A DNA stretch of 60,000 bases, taken from contig NC_087067.1 of assembly GCF_963678635.1 (NCBI RefSeq), forward strand, positions 8,603,716-8,663,715, in the 5' to 3' direction. Shown piece by piece: positions 1 to 11,154 of the stretch. The notes below the pieces were generated by a model that was not told the DNA's origin, ran no database searches, and saw nothing but the letters and a program-made list of their open reading frames with translations. A program made the position numbers and the translations under genes. The number at the start of each line of letters is the position of its first letter. Position 1 is the stretch's first letter. Source of the stretch: Symsagittifera roscoffensis (lineage: Eukaryota; Xenacoelomorpha; Acoela; Convolutidae).

Positions 1-616
1 GCAGTGATACTTAATTGCACAGGAAATCATGATGCTCTAGGACTCTAAGAAAAACCGAAATTTAAGACTACGAGTCGCAAATTACAAATACGGGCTGGAT
101 ATACACATTTTAACAGGTAGAATCTACAGGTTTCTTTTTAGAATAAAAATCACGCATCAAAAAATATACATTCAATTTTTCAAACAAATACGGTTAAAAC
201 AAGCAATAATGACGTTTTTTACGAATCGTCTGTCGAGAATACGTTAACAAAAAAGGAAAACTGTTATTATAAAGTTTAGCTTTAAGTCTAAAATGTCTCA
301 AAAATGGCCAAAATTGGGACTTTTCAGAAAGAATTGTAAATTACTGCACAAACACTGAAACTACGTGAGCATTTTTTGAGATCATTGTTCGGACTCAAGA
401 TTTTTTTTTTTCAATTTTTTTTAATTAAATCTTTTTGCAGCGCACAATTAGGTGTGCAACTTTGCTTTTTTTGCGTCACCGAGATTTCAATTGCCTAAAT
501 TTACAAATTGATTCAACTTCACGTTTTTTTTGTTTGTTCCTGTTCATATGGCCATTGGCTAAATAACCGTACAAAAATAGTTTTAAATTTTTTTCAACTG
601 AATTTGTTGTATTTCC
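1..616. other. A+T-rich non-coding sequence
   Basis: No gene or structured RNA is visible. The stretch is dominated by T and A homopolymers. The open frame starting near 508 uses a TTG start and runs into the repeat copy that begins at about 617, so it is not treated as a gene. Confidence 0.6.
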
Positions 617-2152
617 AAAAATCACCAGGCTTGAATGCGCTTATTTTTTTGACATCAACAATTTTCAAGTTCATTAAGCTCAACGTTCCCAAAAAGAAAA
701 GTCTAATATTTTGGCTAATAGCAAATGCCTATACACAATTTTGTTGCGACAAAAAAATCCCCGGATTTCTTATAAATCAATCAATCTTAAGCCAATTAAA
801 ATTTCAAACTGTCTCAACGCAACCTTTCAAACCGTGCTCGTTGCTTGAGGGTGAGCCAACATTACACATCCCAGAAAAATAACCAAAAAAATTGCATGCA
901 GTTCTTAAGCAGGGGCACAACAGTGGTTCGCCGTGATAAGCTGTACAGCTCGTATGTTGGTCCTATGCCTCGTGGGTAATTTTTTCAAGATTTGAGGCTG
1001 CGAGGCTCAAAAATTTATAATCAAAAAGACCGAAAAAGGAAGTGTTAAGTGCTATTTTGTAAACCGGATATTAGAAAATGGCTAAAAAACTACTCTGTTT
1101 TTCTGTTGGTTTCAAAACTATTCTGTTTTAGCGAAATACTTTTTGATTACGGATTTGCAAATCCACCGTGGATTTGTTAGAAACAAAAGTTTAGCTCTAT
1201 TGTTTTTGGCTGTATTGTACTGTATTGCTTGCTTTTAGTTTTTACTTTTTCAAGTAATTTCAGCACTACAAACAATTCCCGGGTTGAAGTCCCACCATTA
1301 ATTATCGCTTTTTCTGTAGTATCCCAGTGACCGCTTTTGTCCAGCGCTGATTCATGTATAATTCAGAGTTTGTTGCATAGATAAACCTGCGATTTTTCAG
1401 AGCTATTTCAGTAATGATTCTGTAGAAAATCATTGCTAAAACTTCTCATTTTGATAGGTTTTTTATTGCTGTTTCATCGCTAAAAATAAGCAAAATTAGC
1501 AATAATTATTGATAAAATTTGCTAATGCGGCAATGAACATCAATAAATCACTTTTTTTCACTTGTTTATATCTAATTTTTAATGTGAGCTCAACCCGAAT
1601 TGCCTGTGCTGATGATTTTATGAATCATGATTGGTTAGTAAGAAACCTTTTTTAAAGATAATTTTATTAAGAATATAATTGTTAAAATACTAGTTTTAAA
1701 CTGGTTCCACAGAGCTTCCAGGGTTCTAAATGTCCCGAATGAGCTTCAACGAATGTATTTCGTTTCGTAGATAATTCCATTTGCATTTCTGGTCTCAAAT
1801 GCTAAAAGATTTTTCATCTGTTTTTCTGATGCTTTACAATGCGAGTTAGAAATTCATTTAACGATTTAGTAAGATAAAAATTTTCGTAAATGCTGATGTT
1901 CTTGTCTGAATAGTCAGAAGAGTTTTTCCTGATTGCTCCTGTGCTGTGTTTTGGTTGTCCATGAGAAAAAATTTGTCATTGGATTTTGCAGGCAAAGATT
2001 AACAACGTGTTTTTAATTTCCGCATCCTTGTTTTGAATCGTAAATCAAAATTTCTGCCCCAATTTTTTTGCGGATTCCAGTAACAGTTGAATTTGTAAAA
2101 CATTTTGCGAAATCCAATGTCAAATCTTTGCTTTTCGCTTATACAAAATAAA
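617..2152 (+). repeat. Direct repeat copy A, pairs with 3065-4411
   Basis: The sequence from about 617 to 840 and from about 1162 to 2152 matches 3065-4411 almost base for base in long blocks. Both begin just after the phrase AAAAATCACCAGG. Copy A carries about 321 extra bases (841-1161) that copy B lacks. Copy B carries about 150 bases (3563-3712, with a tRNA-like arm) that copy A lacks. The spacing between copies is about 2.45 kb. Open frames inside are non-ATG and their similarity to each other only reflects the repeat. The pair could be a segmental duplication or two copies of an unidentified mobile element. I see no TG...CA ends that would support long terminal repeats. Confidence 0.75.
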
Positions 2153-3064
2153 ACTGATCACTTCCGGGTTGACTTCCATAGAAGAAAAATGCTTATCATA
2201 CACTTTCATTTTTCATGGATAAAATGTTTGTCATAGAAAATTCATAAAAAATTTTAAAATTGTTTTAAAGTTTTTTAGTGAACATTTTTGGTCTAATTGC
2301 CTCGTTTAAAGCTTTCTGGTCATTAAAAAATGATTTAAAACTTTTGATAAGAACTGCTTGTCATACAATTTTCATGTATTCAATAATCACCAAAAACGTG
2401 TCTGGGTAACTTTAAATATATTTAAATAATTATATCCATGATAGAGGGCTTTTTGACAATCAAAAATATAAATTTAATTTCGGTCAGAAAAATGCTTATC
2501 ATAAATATTTCATAAAAGAAAATTGTATGATAGCCATTTTTTTCATAAAAAAAACAAAAAATTGAGGTAAAAAAAACATTTAATCCCTTTTTTGGTTGCA
2601 ACTTGCTTTTGTGCTAAAGTATTAATTTTACGAAAAAAAAATTTACATGCAAATTTAGTCTAGAATGAGTTTTTTACCCAAAAAATCCAAAAATCACCAG
2701 GGAGTGATTATTTTTGTTAACACGATTATTATCTTTTGTTTCATTTTTTTGCTAAGATAAAAATAATTTTGTAAAAAAAACAAGCCATTTTTCTCAACCA
2801 CCAAAACTTTCAAACTAAAAACTATCTAGCCATATTCAAAAAGTTACTTTTCTGGTAGATAATTCCATGAGAAAATGATAAAATAATTTTTCATGGCTAA
2901 AACCACTAAATTCAGTGACAAAAAATCCTTGGTTAGTGTTTCGGTTGAAACAAAAAATTTCAAAAAAAAAATTTAATTTTTAATAATGGAAAAATGCTTA
3001 TCATACAGTTTCATAGTATGGAAAAAATGCTTATTTTGCTATTTTCATACACTTAATTTTTCTC
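2153..3064. repeat. Cluster of degenerate GCTTATCATACA phrases
   Basis: The spacer between direct repeats A and B contains at least five variants of one phrase, a GCTTRTCATA core followed by TTTCAT, at about 2191, 2226, 2356, 2494 and 2996. A reverse-complement form lies at about 2523. The first follows GGGTTGACTTCCATAG. The same phrase occurs elsewhere in the window (for example 32639, 34379, 38570, 42546, 59750). No coding sequence is visible. Confidence 0.6.
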
Positions 3065-4411
3065 AAAAATCACCAGGCCCGAATGCGCTTAATTTTTTTG
3101 ACATCAAAAAGTTTCAAGTTCATTAAGCTCAACGTTCCCAAAAAAAGTCTAATATTTTGGCTAATAGCAGTTGCCTATACACAATTTTGTAGCGACAAAA
3201 AAATTCCCGGATTTCTTATATTTCAATCAATCTTAAGCCAATTATTAATTCAAACTGTTTCAACGCAACATTTCAAACCGTGCTCGTGGATTTGTTTGAA
3301 ACAAAAGTTTAGCTCTATTGTTTTTGGCTCTATTGTACTGTATTGCTTTCTTTTAGTTTTTACTTTTTCAAGTAGTTTCAGCACTACAAACAATTCCCGG
3401 GTTGAAGTCCCACCATTAATTATCGCTTTTTCTGTAGTATCCCAGTGACCGCTTTTGTCCAGCGCTGATTCATGTATAATTCAGAGTTTGTTGCATAGAT
3501 AAACCTGCGATTTTTCAGAGCTATTTCAGTAATGATTCTGTAGAAAATCATTGCTAAAACTTAAGAAATTTTAACTCATTCTAGTAGCTTTCAAATTCTC
3601 TCACTCTTTAGCTTTAGTTTCCTTAAGGATTGACAGCTCAGAGGTGGTATACAGATTTATGAATCTCAATGTTAGGGGATCGCACCCCTGTTAGAGAAAT
3701 AATTTTTCTCATTTTGATAGGTTTTTATTGCTGTTTCATCGCTAAAAATAAGCAAAATTAGCAATAATTATTGATAAAATTTGCTAATGCGGCAATGAAC
3801 ATCGATAAATCACTTTTTTTCTTTTTTTTATATCTAACTTTCAATGTGAGCTCAACCCGGATTGCCTGTGCTGATGATTTTATGAATCATGATTGGTTAG
3901 TAAGAAACCTTTTTTAAAGATAATTTTATTAAGCATATATTTGGTTAAAATAATAGTATTAAAATGGTTCCACTTAGCTTCCAGGGTTCTAGATGTCCCG
4001 AATGAGCTTCAACGAGCGCATTCCGTTTCGTACGTAATTCCATGTGCCTATCTTGTCTCAAATGCTAACAGATCTTATCTGTTTTGCTGATGTTTTATTA
4101 TGCGAGTTAGAAATTCATTTATCGATTTAGTAAGAAAAGAATTTTCTTAAATGCTGATGTTCATGTCTCAAAAGTCAGAAGAGTTGTTCCTGATTGCTAC
4201 TGTTGCTGCGTTTTGGTTGTCCATGAGAAAAAGTTTGTCATTGGGTTTTTTAGACAAAGGTTAACAAACTATTTTTAATTTCCGCATCCTTGTTTTGAAT
4301 CGCAAATCAAGTGCCCCAATTTTTTTGCGGAATCTATTAACAATTGAATTTGTTAAACATTTTGCGATATCCAATATCAAATCTTTGCTTTTCGCTTATA
4401 CAAAATAAAAT
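3065..4411 (+). repeat. Direct repeat copy B, pairs with 617-2152
   Basis: This is the second copy of the unit described at 617-2152. Alignment by eye stays continuous from the AAAAATCACCAGG start to the shared 3' phrase TTCGCTTATACAAAATAAAA. Differences are scattered substitutions plus two large indels. One of these is the 150-base segment at 3563-3712 with a tRNA-like arm. The open frame at 3083-3448 is the repeat itself and starts without ATG. Confidence 0.75.
3610..3815. repeat. SINE-like family S2, copy with tRNA-like arm
   Basis: A tRNA-like stretch reads AGCTCAGAGGTGG (box-A-like), then AGATT..AATCT (small stem), then AGGGG-ATCGCA-CCCCT (a perfect 5 bp arm at 3674-3689 resembling a T arm). 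It is followed by a body starting TCTCATTTTGATAGG and running to about 3810. The same arm and body occur in inverted orientation at 11160-11400. The body alone, without the arm, occurs at 1439-1560. Shared structure at separate loci argues for a SINE or other small transposon. The tRNA origin is an inference because the cloverleaf is incomplete. Confidence 0.5.
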
Positions 4412-4518
4412 TGTTTCGTTGTTTATTTCGAAAAAGAAAGCGGTTCATTTGTTCAATAAATTAGTAAACTTTGACATGTAGCAAAGTTCTAGAAGCGAGG
4501 TTAAGGTAGGCGTTTGCC

Positions 4519-6555
4519 TTGAAAGATGAAACAAAAACATCAACCGCTGAGAAAATGATTTTAATTCACAAATGTCAAGAAAATTTTATGCAGTATACCG
4601 ATGAACTTATAGCAAATTGGCCATGGAGCAAAATGTCATTAAAAAGTATTGGGAGATTAAGACTCTGGATGCGACAATTTGGTGCTAAAATTACCAACAG
4701 TGGAGACCCCAATCCTACTCCCTTTCTTGCAGTTGGTCTACGGAAAAAATCGTATGAGAAGATTTTTAAAATACCATATCATCTACTTTTTATGGATATT
4801 GATGATTTGAAATTCACAATAACATCTTGCTGTCCAAAAAAAGACAAAAAACCGATATTCACGTGCTTTTTTTGAAAAGAAACGCCAATTTTCCAGCTGG
4901 TCAGTATGCACATAGTTCGACGTGTATGTTCAGTTACTTCAATTATGATCACCCGATGCGTTGAAAGTAATATTCAAGAAAACGGATCACAGAGTTATCA
5001 ATGACTAGTATTCACTTGGAAAAGAACCTCTTTTAAGTTTCGATGAAAGTTTGATTGAGAAAGGAGCTAAAAATCATCTTTCCTTTTAGTGTGAGTGCTA
5101 GAATCGAAAATTGATTTGAAAAAAAAGCGCCCTTATACTCGTCCGGACGCTGAGCAATAAAAGTAATAGCTGTAAAGAGAAACCTCCAATATGAGAAAAC
5201 TCTTTAATGCTGCTTGGAATGACGAAAAACATTGATTGGCTCAAATGATAAATCAAAAGCCAACTCAGTGCTTTTCGTTAATTCTGTCGAAAAGCATAAT
5301 TTATCCTCATCTTGGCAATGATGAGGCTGGACACGTTTTATTGATCGTTGCTAGTGAAATTCTGCAAAAAAAACTGTGAACTATTGAACGATTAACTAAG
5401 AACATTGAAAAAAAAAAACGTTTGACATCACTGTCAAAAAGCTTTCAACTTCAAGAAGCGGGCCGAAATTTATTATCGAGTTTCACTTGTTATATTTGAA
5501 TACTTGGGTTTGGAGTCTCTTAAACGTGCACTTAAAGCAATTGGCGTGTATTTCAACGTTGCAACGTGTTGAATATACGCGGTGAGACCGCAGTGGCAGA
5601 TATCTGAAATCCCAGAAACCTCCCGTAGCCCCCAGAAACATGGAAATGGTTGTGAAATTGATTGAGTAACTAAGTGCGGCATTATTTTGCAAAGATCCCC
5701 ACTGATATCTTGCTTCACTCCCACTCCGGTACCTAGCATTGTTTTTGTTTCCCGAAATGAAAATCTGACCTGGCTCGTGGATCATTGACAATAGAAAATA
5801 AAGACGAAAAAACACGGAAAACTATCATATGCAGCAATTCAATGCGGGAAATTCGGTGATGATTGTTTTTTATTGGAAAGTTTCTTTCAATGACTCCTCG
5901 ACAGTCCTCGATAATGCAGAGTACGAGCTGGACCCATGGACGATTTAGAAGACTGTCTAGCTAAATAATGTGCGGCCTCTTAGTCGTCAAATCCCAAAAA
6001 GAGAGAAATTCAGTGGCCCTTTTGCTATTGTGTCATTGCGTCGATGATTTTTCCCAACCAAACTTCAAAAGATGATCTTGTTCTTTATTTTGATGCGGGG
6101 CAAAAATTCTAATTATGATTCACTTTAACAACCCTTTCAAATTGGTGTAACTTCATGTCACAGAATCGAACCCACTGTTGACTTGTTATCCTATCCTAAA
6201 GCAACATTTAGCTTGTCATTCCAAAATGTTCAAGTGTGTTTTTCTTGTAGATGCTGCCGGTATGAAACTTCCAAGGGTGCATCTGCGTTTAACAATCGCA
6301 TTTTGCAAGCTGAGAACCTGCTGGCACAGTTTGTTTTGTACATGTTGGTTTTGTTTTTGCTTCCTGCAAAACGCTGCCACTTGGGTGCCGAAATCGTACA
6401 ACTGATACAATTTGAACGACAAGAATCATCCGAAACAAGAGCAAGCATTTCGCTAGTCTTTTTCTTGACCCCCTCGGCTTGATCGCTGGCTCGCTGTCGG
6501 TTGGCAGCGAGCCAAAGATCATCAGCAATTTCACTTGCGCCTCCAGGGGCTCCAA
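4519..6555 (+). pseudogene. Degraded coding-like region, identity unknown
   Basis: Base composition is less A+T-rich than the surroundings and several frames look protein-like but broken. The longest + frame runs to a stop at 4875, with its first ATG at 4555. It contains a stretch rich in W, R, D and P residues (around IANWPWSKMSLKSIGRLRLW). Past a T run at about 4867, a different frame continues protein-like sequence to about 4961, which suggests a frameshift. A third piece lies around 5430-5570 (KKRAEIYYRVSLVIFEYLGL). A fourth runs about 6130-6480. Stops and frame changes separate all of them, and opposite-strand frames of 88-110 codons overlap at 5473-5815. I do not recognise a family. It could be a decayed transposon gene or a decayed host gene. 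Exons of a live gene are less likely because no consistent splice sites join the pieces. Confidence 0.35.
6488..6513. repeat. Perfect 9 bp hairpin
   Basis: GGCTCGCTG at 6488-6496 pairs perfectly with CAGCGAGCC at 6505-6513 across an 8-base loop. GATC lies a few bases outside each arm. It sits just past the stop that closes the last open piece of the degraded coding region. No run of T follows directly, so I do not call it a terminator. Confidence 0.6.
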
Positions 6556-6559
6556 GATT

Positions 6560-7500
6560 TTTTGAGTGAACTATGAACCAATAAGGTTAAGTAAATAATT
6601 TTTTTGAAGATGGTTTAAATATTATTTTAATAGAAATGAGCATTTTTACCTTGACACTCAGCTGCTTATAGATTTGCCATAGAAGAAAGTCCTTTTAGTC
6701 AGCAGAAAACCAAAAATAAACGTCTGCGCGATGGCCGTGTTGGCGTCTTTAATAAAGTTCTTCTCTAATAAATTTTCCTCTTTGTCGGTGATAAAGTGCC
6801 ATCGGATACCACAAAATTATTTTCCCATGACTTTCAAAAATCCAATTTGATATCTAATATTCCAGACGTCTAGGACGGCTCATAGTTGCAAGTGCTTTAT
6901 TTTATTACAACGTTTATCGAAAGAAATTTAATTATTTTCCACTAAATTTTATAGTTTTTGTCTACTGTTTTGGGTTCGATGGATAGTTTAACCAATGTAT
7001 CGTCGTCCTCCCGCATCGTCGTCCTACTGCGCTCTCACAGTTCTCTAGACTGCTGTATGGACACTAACAAGGTTGATATGCGCTTCCAGCAGTTCCGCGA
7101 ATTTGAAGAGCAAGAAGACCATCATTCTAAAAAGAATGACACGATCCTTGTGAATCAGACTTCCGTCTCTCTTGTTGAAATTGAACATTTCGGAGTTCAG
7201 AATTTTTATCGTCGTTTTTTATCCACAGAGTAGTTTTTTGGCATCTCAGAGTAGTTTTTTGGCGCAAGTGATTTTTTTCAGGACTTTCTAAAGGAAAGTA
7301 GTATACATTTTTTGTCGTGGATTGTTTTCTGTGGCTAACATCTATGCTGGGTTCTTTTACAGGTTTTCTGTCTTCTTCTACTGGATGAATGTTCTCTTGT
7401 TCTTACATAGATCCCGCTGCAGTCTCCGTTTCCGCTTTCGTATCAGTCAAAACACCAATCCTATCTATATATTCGAACTGATAAAAACTAATCACCTGAG
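6560..7500. other. Non-coding stretch, nothing recognised
   Basis: I see no supported gene. A frame at 6958-7233 begins at TTG and has no recognisable motif. The phrase CAGAGTAGTTTTTTGGC is duplicated in tandem at about 7227-7263. The G+C content rises towards the minisatellite that follows. Confidence 0.5.
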
Positions 7501-7529
7501 CTCTCAATCACCTGAGCTAAGCACCCGTT

Positions 7530-8140
7530 TCCGTCTTGGTCTGGAAATTCTCGCCGTCTGCGCCTTGGTCTGCAAAGTCTCGCCTATTCGCCTTGGTTTG
7601 GGCCGTCTCCACACTCTGATTGCTAAATTTGCGCCACATCCACCACGGTGGCGAATAAGTAGTTCTTGGTTGCGCCGTCTCCGCCTCGGTCTGGAAAGTC
7701 GCGTTGTCTCCATCTAGGTCTGGAAAATCTGGAAATCCTAAGTTTGGTCGCGCCATCACGCCGTTTCCTGAGCCGCAGGGTCGCACCGTATCCGCCTCGG
7801 TCGCGAAAGTCGCGCCTTAGTTTTTTGGTCGCGAAAGTCTGGAAATGGCAACTCTTGGTCGCGAGAGTCTGGACATGCAGGGTCGCACCGTATCCGCCTC
7901 GGTCGCGAAAGTCGCGCCTTAGTTTTTTGGTCGCGAAAGTCTGGAAATGGCAACTCTTGGTCGCGAGAGTCTGTTTTGGTCGCGCCACCTCCGCTATGCG
8001 ATAGTCGCGACGAATCATCATGGTCGCAAAAAGCTGGAAATGCTAAGTTTTGGTCGCCAAAGTCTGGATATGTCTAATTTTGGTCTGGAAAGTCTGGACA
8101 TGCCAAAATTTTGTCGCGAAAGTCTGGACATGAGTCTGGG
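7530..8140. repeat. CpG-rich minisatellite
   Basis: Degenerate units of roughly 31 bases are built on the core TTGGTCGCGAAAGTCTGGA, with variants ending ACATGC or AATGGCAACTC. The array sits in an otherwise very A+T-rich window. A larger exact duplication of about 96 bases is embedded in it: GCAGGGTCGCACCGTATCC occurs at 7781 and again at 7877 with the same downstream sequence. Open frames on both strands here (for example 7623-8021 on the minus strand) are repetitive by-products. There is no sign of a regular spacer/repeat structure as in CRISPR. Confidence 0.8.
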
Positions 8141-8210
8141 ACCTCGACCCGGGAGGTGAACTATTACTCCTACTGTATGGTTGGAATGGCGTTTTTGGGT
8201 TTGAGTTTAT

Positions 8211-8310
8211 TGATTGCGCGTTTGAGCATTGGATCAATTAATTGATAATTGTGGTTTCTGCTATTCGCAGAGGATCTATGAAAGACTATCCAGCCTATCT
8301 AAGCATAGTC
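8211..8310 (+). ncRNA. Possible structured RNA element, copy 1
   Basis: Two hairpins are conserved with 29324-29431. The first is CTGC-TATTC-GCAG at 8258-8270. The second is GACTATCC (8284-8291) pairing with GCATAGTC (8303-8310) across the loop AGCCTATCTAA, with one mismatch. Similarity to the other copy starts at the shared TGATTGC and is strongest from GTGG onward. In the second hairpin two adjacent pairs differ between copies. One of them changes from G-C to T-A, which preserves pairing. No family (snRNA, SL RNA, tRNA, ribozyme) could be assigned. A dispersed repeat with an incidental hairpin is the alternative. Confidence 0.35.
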
Positions 8311-10325
8311 CGTAACATTAGCACAACTTGGCTGGGAATGCAAGGAGGAATGCATGGGAAACATCATTTTCGGGTTGCTGTTGACAAATAGTGGTTGCAT
8401 CAAATAAAAAGGGTTGCATCGGTTGCATCATGTACAGACTAGACTGTGGTGTTGGTGGAAGCAATGTTGTGAAGTTTTATTGGGGTAGAAAAATATTTGT
8501 TCACCGCTACTGTGCGTTGGTTGGGAACTTGTTTTTGCAACAGGTGTAGTCGGAATTGTCATTATTGAAACAATTTTGGATATAAAGTTGAATTAAAAAA
8601 TTTGATCAAACCAGAAAAAAAAAATAAATTGCAAGAATTTGCACAAAGAATTTCGCACCAAAGAATGGCTCAACGATATAAATTATAAAGAAAATTCAGT
8701 GAAAAGTGGGCAATTCAGCTGATCAGCATGAAGGGTAAAGAAGGAAATAATATGAGTGAAAAATCTTGCTATCAAAACTATCTCGCGCATAGATTTCAAC
8801 TTTTAGTTCAACCGAAAAAAATATATATAATTTAATTATAATGCCACAGCAAAATTCAGAGAACATGAGATTGCTCTCGTCCTAGATGATACAACCTACT
8901 TTTGTGATTTGGTTAAAGTCTTGGCTTTTACAAGCGATGGAATTATTTTAAAAAATAAGCGACCGAATCATCTGTGTCAAACAGATAGAATCCAAAGGGA
9001 AACCAGTTTATAATTCTGTTCCCGAAAAGATCCACGGTGTGAAGAAAACTGGCTGATCGGAAAAAGTCGAGAAAAGCCGGAGAATCCAGGCGGGAACAAT
9101 GAGCACGATGGAAAAACAAAAATTTTCCTACAATCAATGGCGCTTGATGAGAGACTCTATCGTTGAACTAAATCTCTTAGCAAAAACCACGAAAGGCGTC
9201 ACAAACGATTCTTTCATATGACAAAATGTAAAGAAGAGGGCAATTGTCTCAAACGCTAAAATTTTTACATTTAATATCTCGAAAAAGGTTATTCTAGATT
9301 TGATTTAAAACGTTGCTTGCTGTGATGTCTTTCGAAATAATCACCAGGAGTTCGATGGCGGCATGTAAAACGTAAACATATTCCTTCAAATGTAAAGAAG
9401 GTATGGTGGTATGGACAGTGCGTATAAATGAAAATGTGGTCAAACTCAAAAATAAGATTTTCCTGAAGCTGGAAATTGACAACCTACAATTTTTCATTTT
9501 TAGCTATGAAGATTTGCTCGTTTTTTTTTCAAACTAAGATTTAGCTCCACGATTTTTGAATTCCAAAAAACAACACAACCGGTGTCCCAATGCGTTTCTG
9601 CGATCACAAGAATAGTTAGGTGCACGCGAAACAAAAAAACAAATAGTTTTGCAACCGCACCGGCAATAGATGTTTCAAGGTCGGCCATTGCGCTCGAAGG
9701 CTAAAAACACGGCGTCAATCAAATAAGGATTTAGAGCATGCATGCACTTGAGGATAAGGTCCAGAAAGAGAAACCAGACCAGACCTGTTACTGGTACCAA
9801 CAGTTGCAATAGTTACGCTCATTAAATCTGCTTGCTGTGGTTGATAATTGGTGGAGAAAACTACCAGTATCTTTTCCTACAGAAGATAACTGCAGCAAGC
9901 CAAGGCAATTGAAACTATAACCAAAATACTCAGAAACAAGTTAAATTTTTTGTTTTGTTCTCAAATGTAGAATTCTCGTTTTGATTTAATTTTCCAATAC
10001 ACATTTTTTGATATACACAAATAATTCATCTGAATTGTACATTTTTTAAAGAGATACGATTTTTTAGTTCGTTTTTTCGACTTTCCTGTTAAACTAAACA
10101 GCTTCAAACTTTTGAATATTGAGGCCATCTTTACTTTTACTTTTATACCGAAAATTTATCTAAGCTCAAATAAATCAAATTTATTTTTCATTCAAAAATT
10201 CAGTTTGTTAGAAAAAAAATGAAATCCTTCAATTAATAATTTTTTTGAAAAAATTGTACGATTCTTGAATTTAAAGAACGAAAAAAAACGTCAAAAATAA
10301 AAACAAATGGTAAATAGGTAAATCA
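8311..10325. other. Non-coding stretch, nothing recognised
   Basis: I see no supported gene on either strand. Open frames are short (62-67 codons) and without motifs. A small local repeat of GGTTGCATC occurs at about 8393-8430. Confidence 0.5.
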
Positions 10326-10329
10326 ACCT

Positions 10330-10562
10330 AGCTGTAAGTTTCTTCAAGCTTTTCGATGATCGGGGTTTTTGGGCGCCGCCGTTGTGCCAAAAATTAACCA
10401 CGGTTGATGGGGCATACAAATCTTCGGCTGGTTGAGACGAGGCTGTCACTTTGGACGGAGATCAGGATTTTTGAATGTGAGCCAGACTGGAACCTTTGAC
10501 TATATGCCTCCACTTATAGATTAAGAATATTCGGTCGATTGCCTAACCAAGTGAGCTAATCC
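10330..10562 (-). repeat. tRNA-derived SINE-like element S1
   Basis: On the minus strand the sequence starts with TAGCTCACTTGGTTAGGC (10541-10558 reversed), a very good box A. About 50 bases later comes GGTTCCAGTCTGG (10482-10494 reversed), a fair box B. Between them lies TTCTTAATC, as in the anticodon loop of tRNA-Lys(CUU), but the stems do not close. The intact internal promoter with a broken cloverleaf is typical of SINEs derived from tRNA. A relatively G+C-rich body follows to about 10330. I saw no clear target-site duplication. Confidence 0.55.
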
Positions 10563-10587
10563 AACTTAATAAATGTAGTAAAAATTA

Positions 10588-11120
10588 TTGTTCCGACTTT
10601 CCATACGAAAGTAACGGAATATTTGAGCTCGGGGTGGGTTTTTTTTCTTCAGACAAATTTCGACTTCTTAACTAGCCATTTTGACAAAATTTTTGTTTAT
10701 CATTCAAAACGTATTGTTGTCTTGAGGCTAAATTTGATAATATACTTCACCTGTGATCTTTTTTTGTAAATTTATGGATGTTTAAATATTGCCATTTTGG
10801 CCAGTTTGTGACAATTAACGCGCGATTTATTTCGCGCTATTAACGCGTAAGCGGAGATTTAATCCGTCTTAGAAATCGTTCGAAATTGTTTGAAGGAAGC
10901 TGAGTTGCCATAATTGATTTGTTTCAAAGAGCAAAATCTATCCTTTTGTATTTTTTATGGCGTGTGGGGTGATGATTTTTACAAAAAATTTCAAATTTAC
11001 TGAAATTTTTTTTTCGTTTTATTTTATAACATTTAATTCTTTATATGTTATTACTGCTCTATAAACCTTAAAAGGCCGTCAAAAAACTCAGGGCTTCGCC
11101 TTGAAACGAGCAGTCTTGCT
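10588..11120 (-). repeat. Dispersed family F, inverted near-complete copy
   Basis: Read on the minus strand, it starts with a phrase like ACTGCTCG..CAGGG..GCCCTGA. It passes an A-rich part and CCACACGCC, then TTAATAGCGCGAAATAAATC and GGCCAAAATGGCAAT, and ends in AAAGTCGGAACAAT. The same order is seen on the + strand at 15773-16275, 44056-44410 and 49511-49993. No protein is encoded. The family resembles a non-autonomous transposon, but I found no terminal inverted repeats. Confidence 0.75.
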
Positions 11121-11154
11121 AATAATATCTACTTAAACGCGTGTGCGCTTTGTT

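Noticed and set aside
508-882. 124-codon open frame, similar to the frame at 3083-3448
   Set aside because: Both start at non-ATG codons and their similarity comes from direct repeats A and B; no protein motif.
617-4411. Direct repeats A and B as LTRs of a retrotransposon
   Set aside because: No TG/CA ends, primer-binding site or polypurine tract seen, and the 0.9 kb spacer encodes nothing.
7322-8021. Long frames on both strands (up to 132 codons)
   Set aside because: They run through the CpG-rich minisatellite, where stop-free frames arise from repetition; the peptides are repetitive on both strands.
7530-8140. CRISPR-like array
   Set aside because: Units are degenerate, directly abutting and without unique spacers, in a eukaryotic context.
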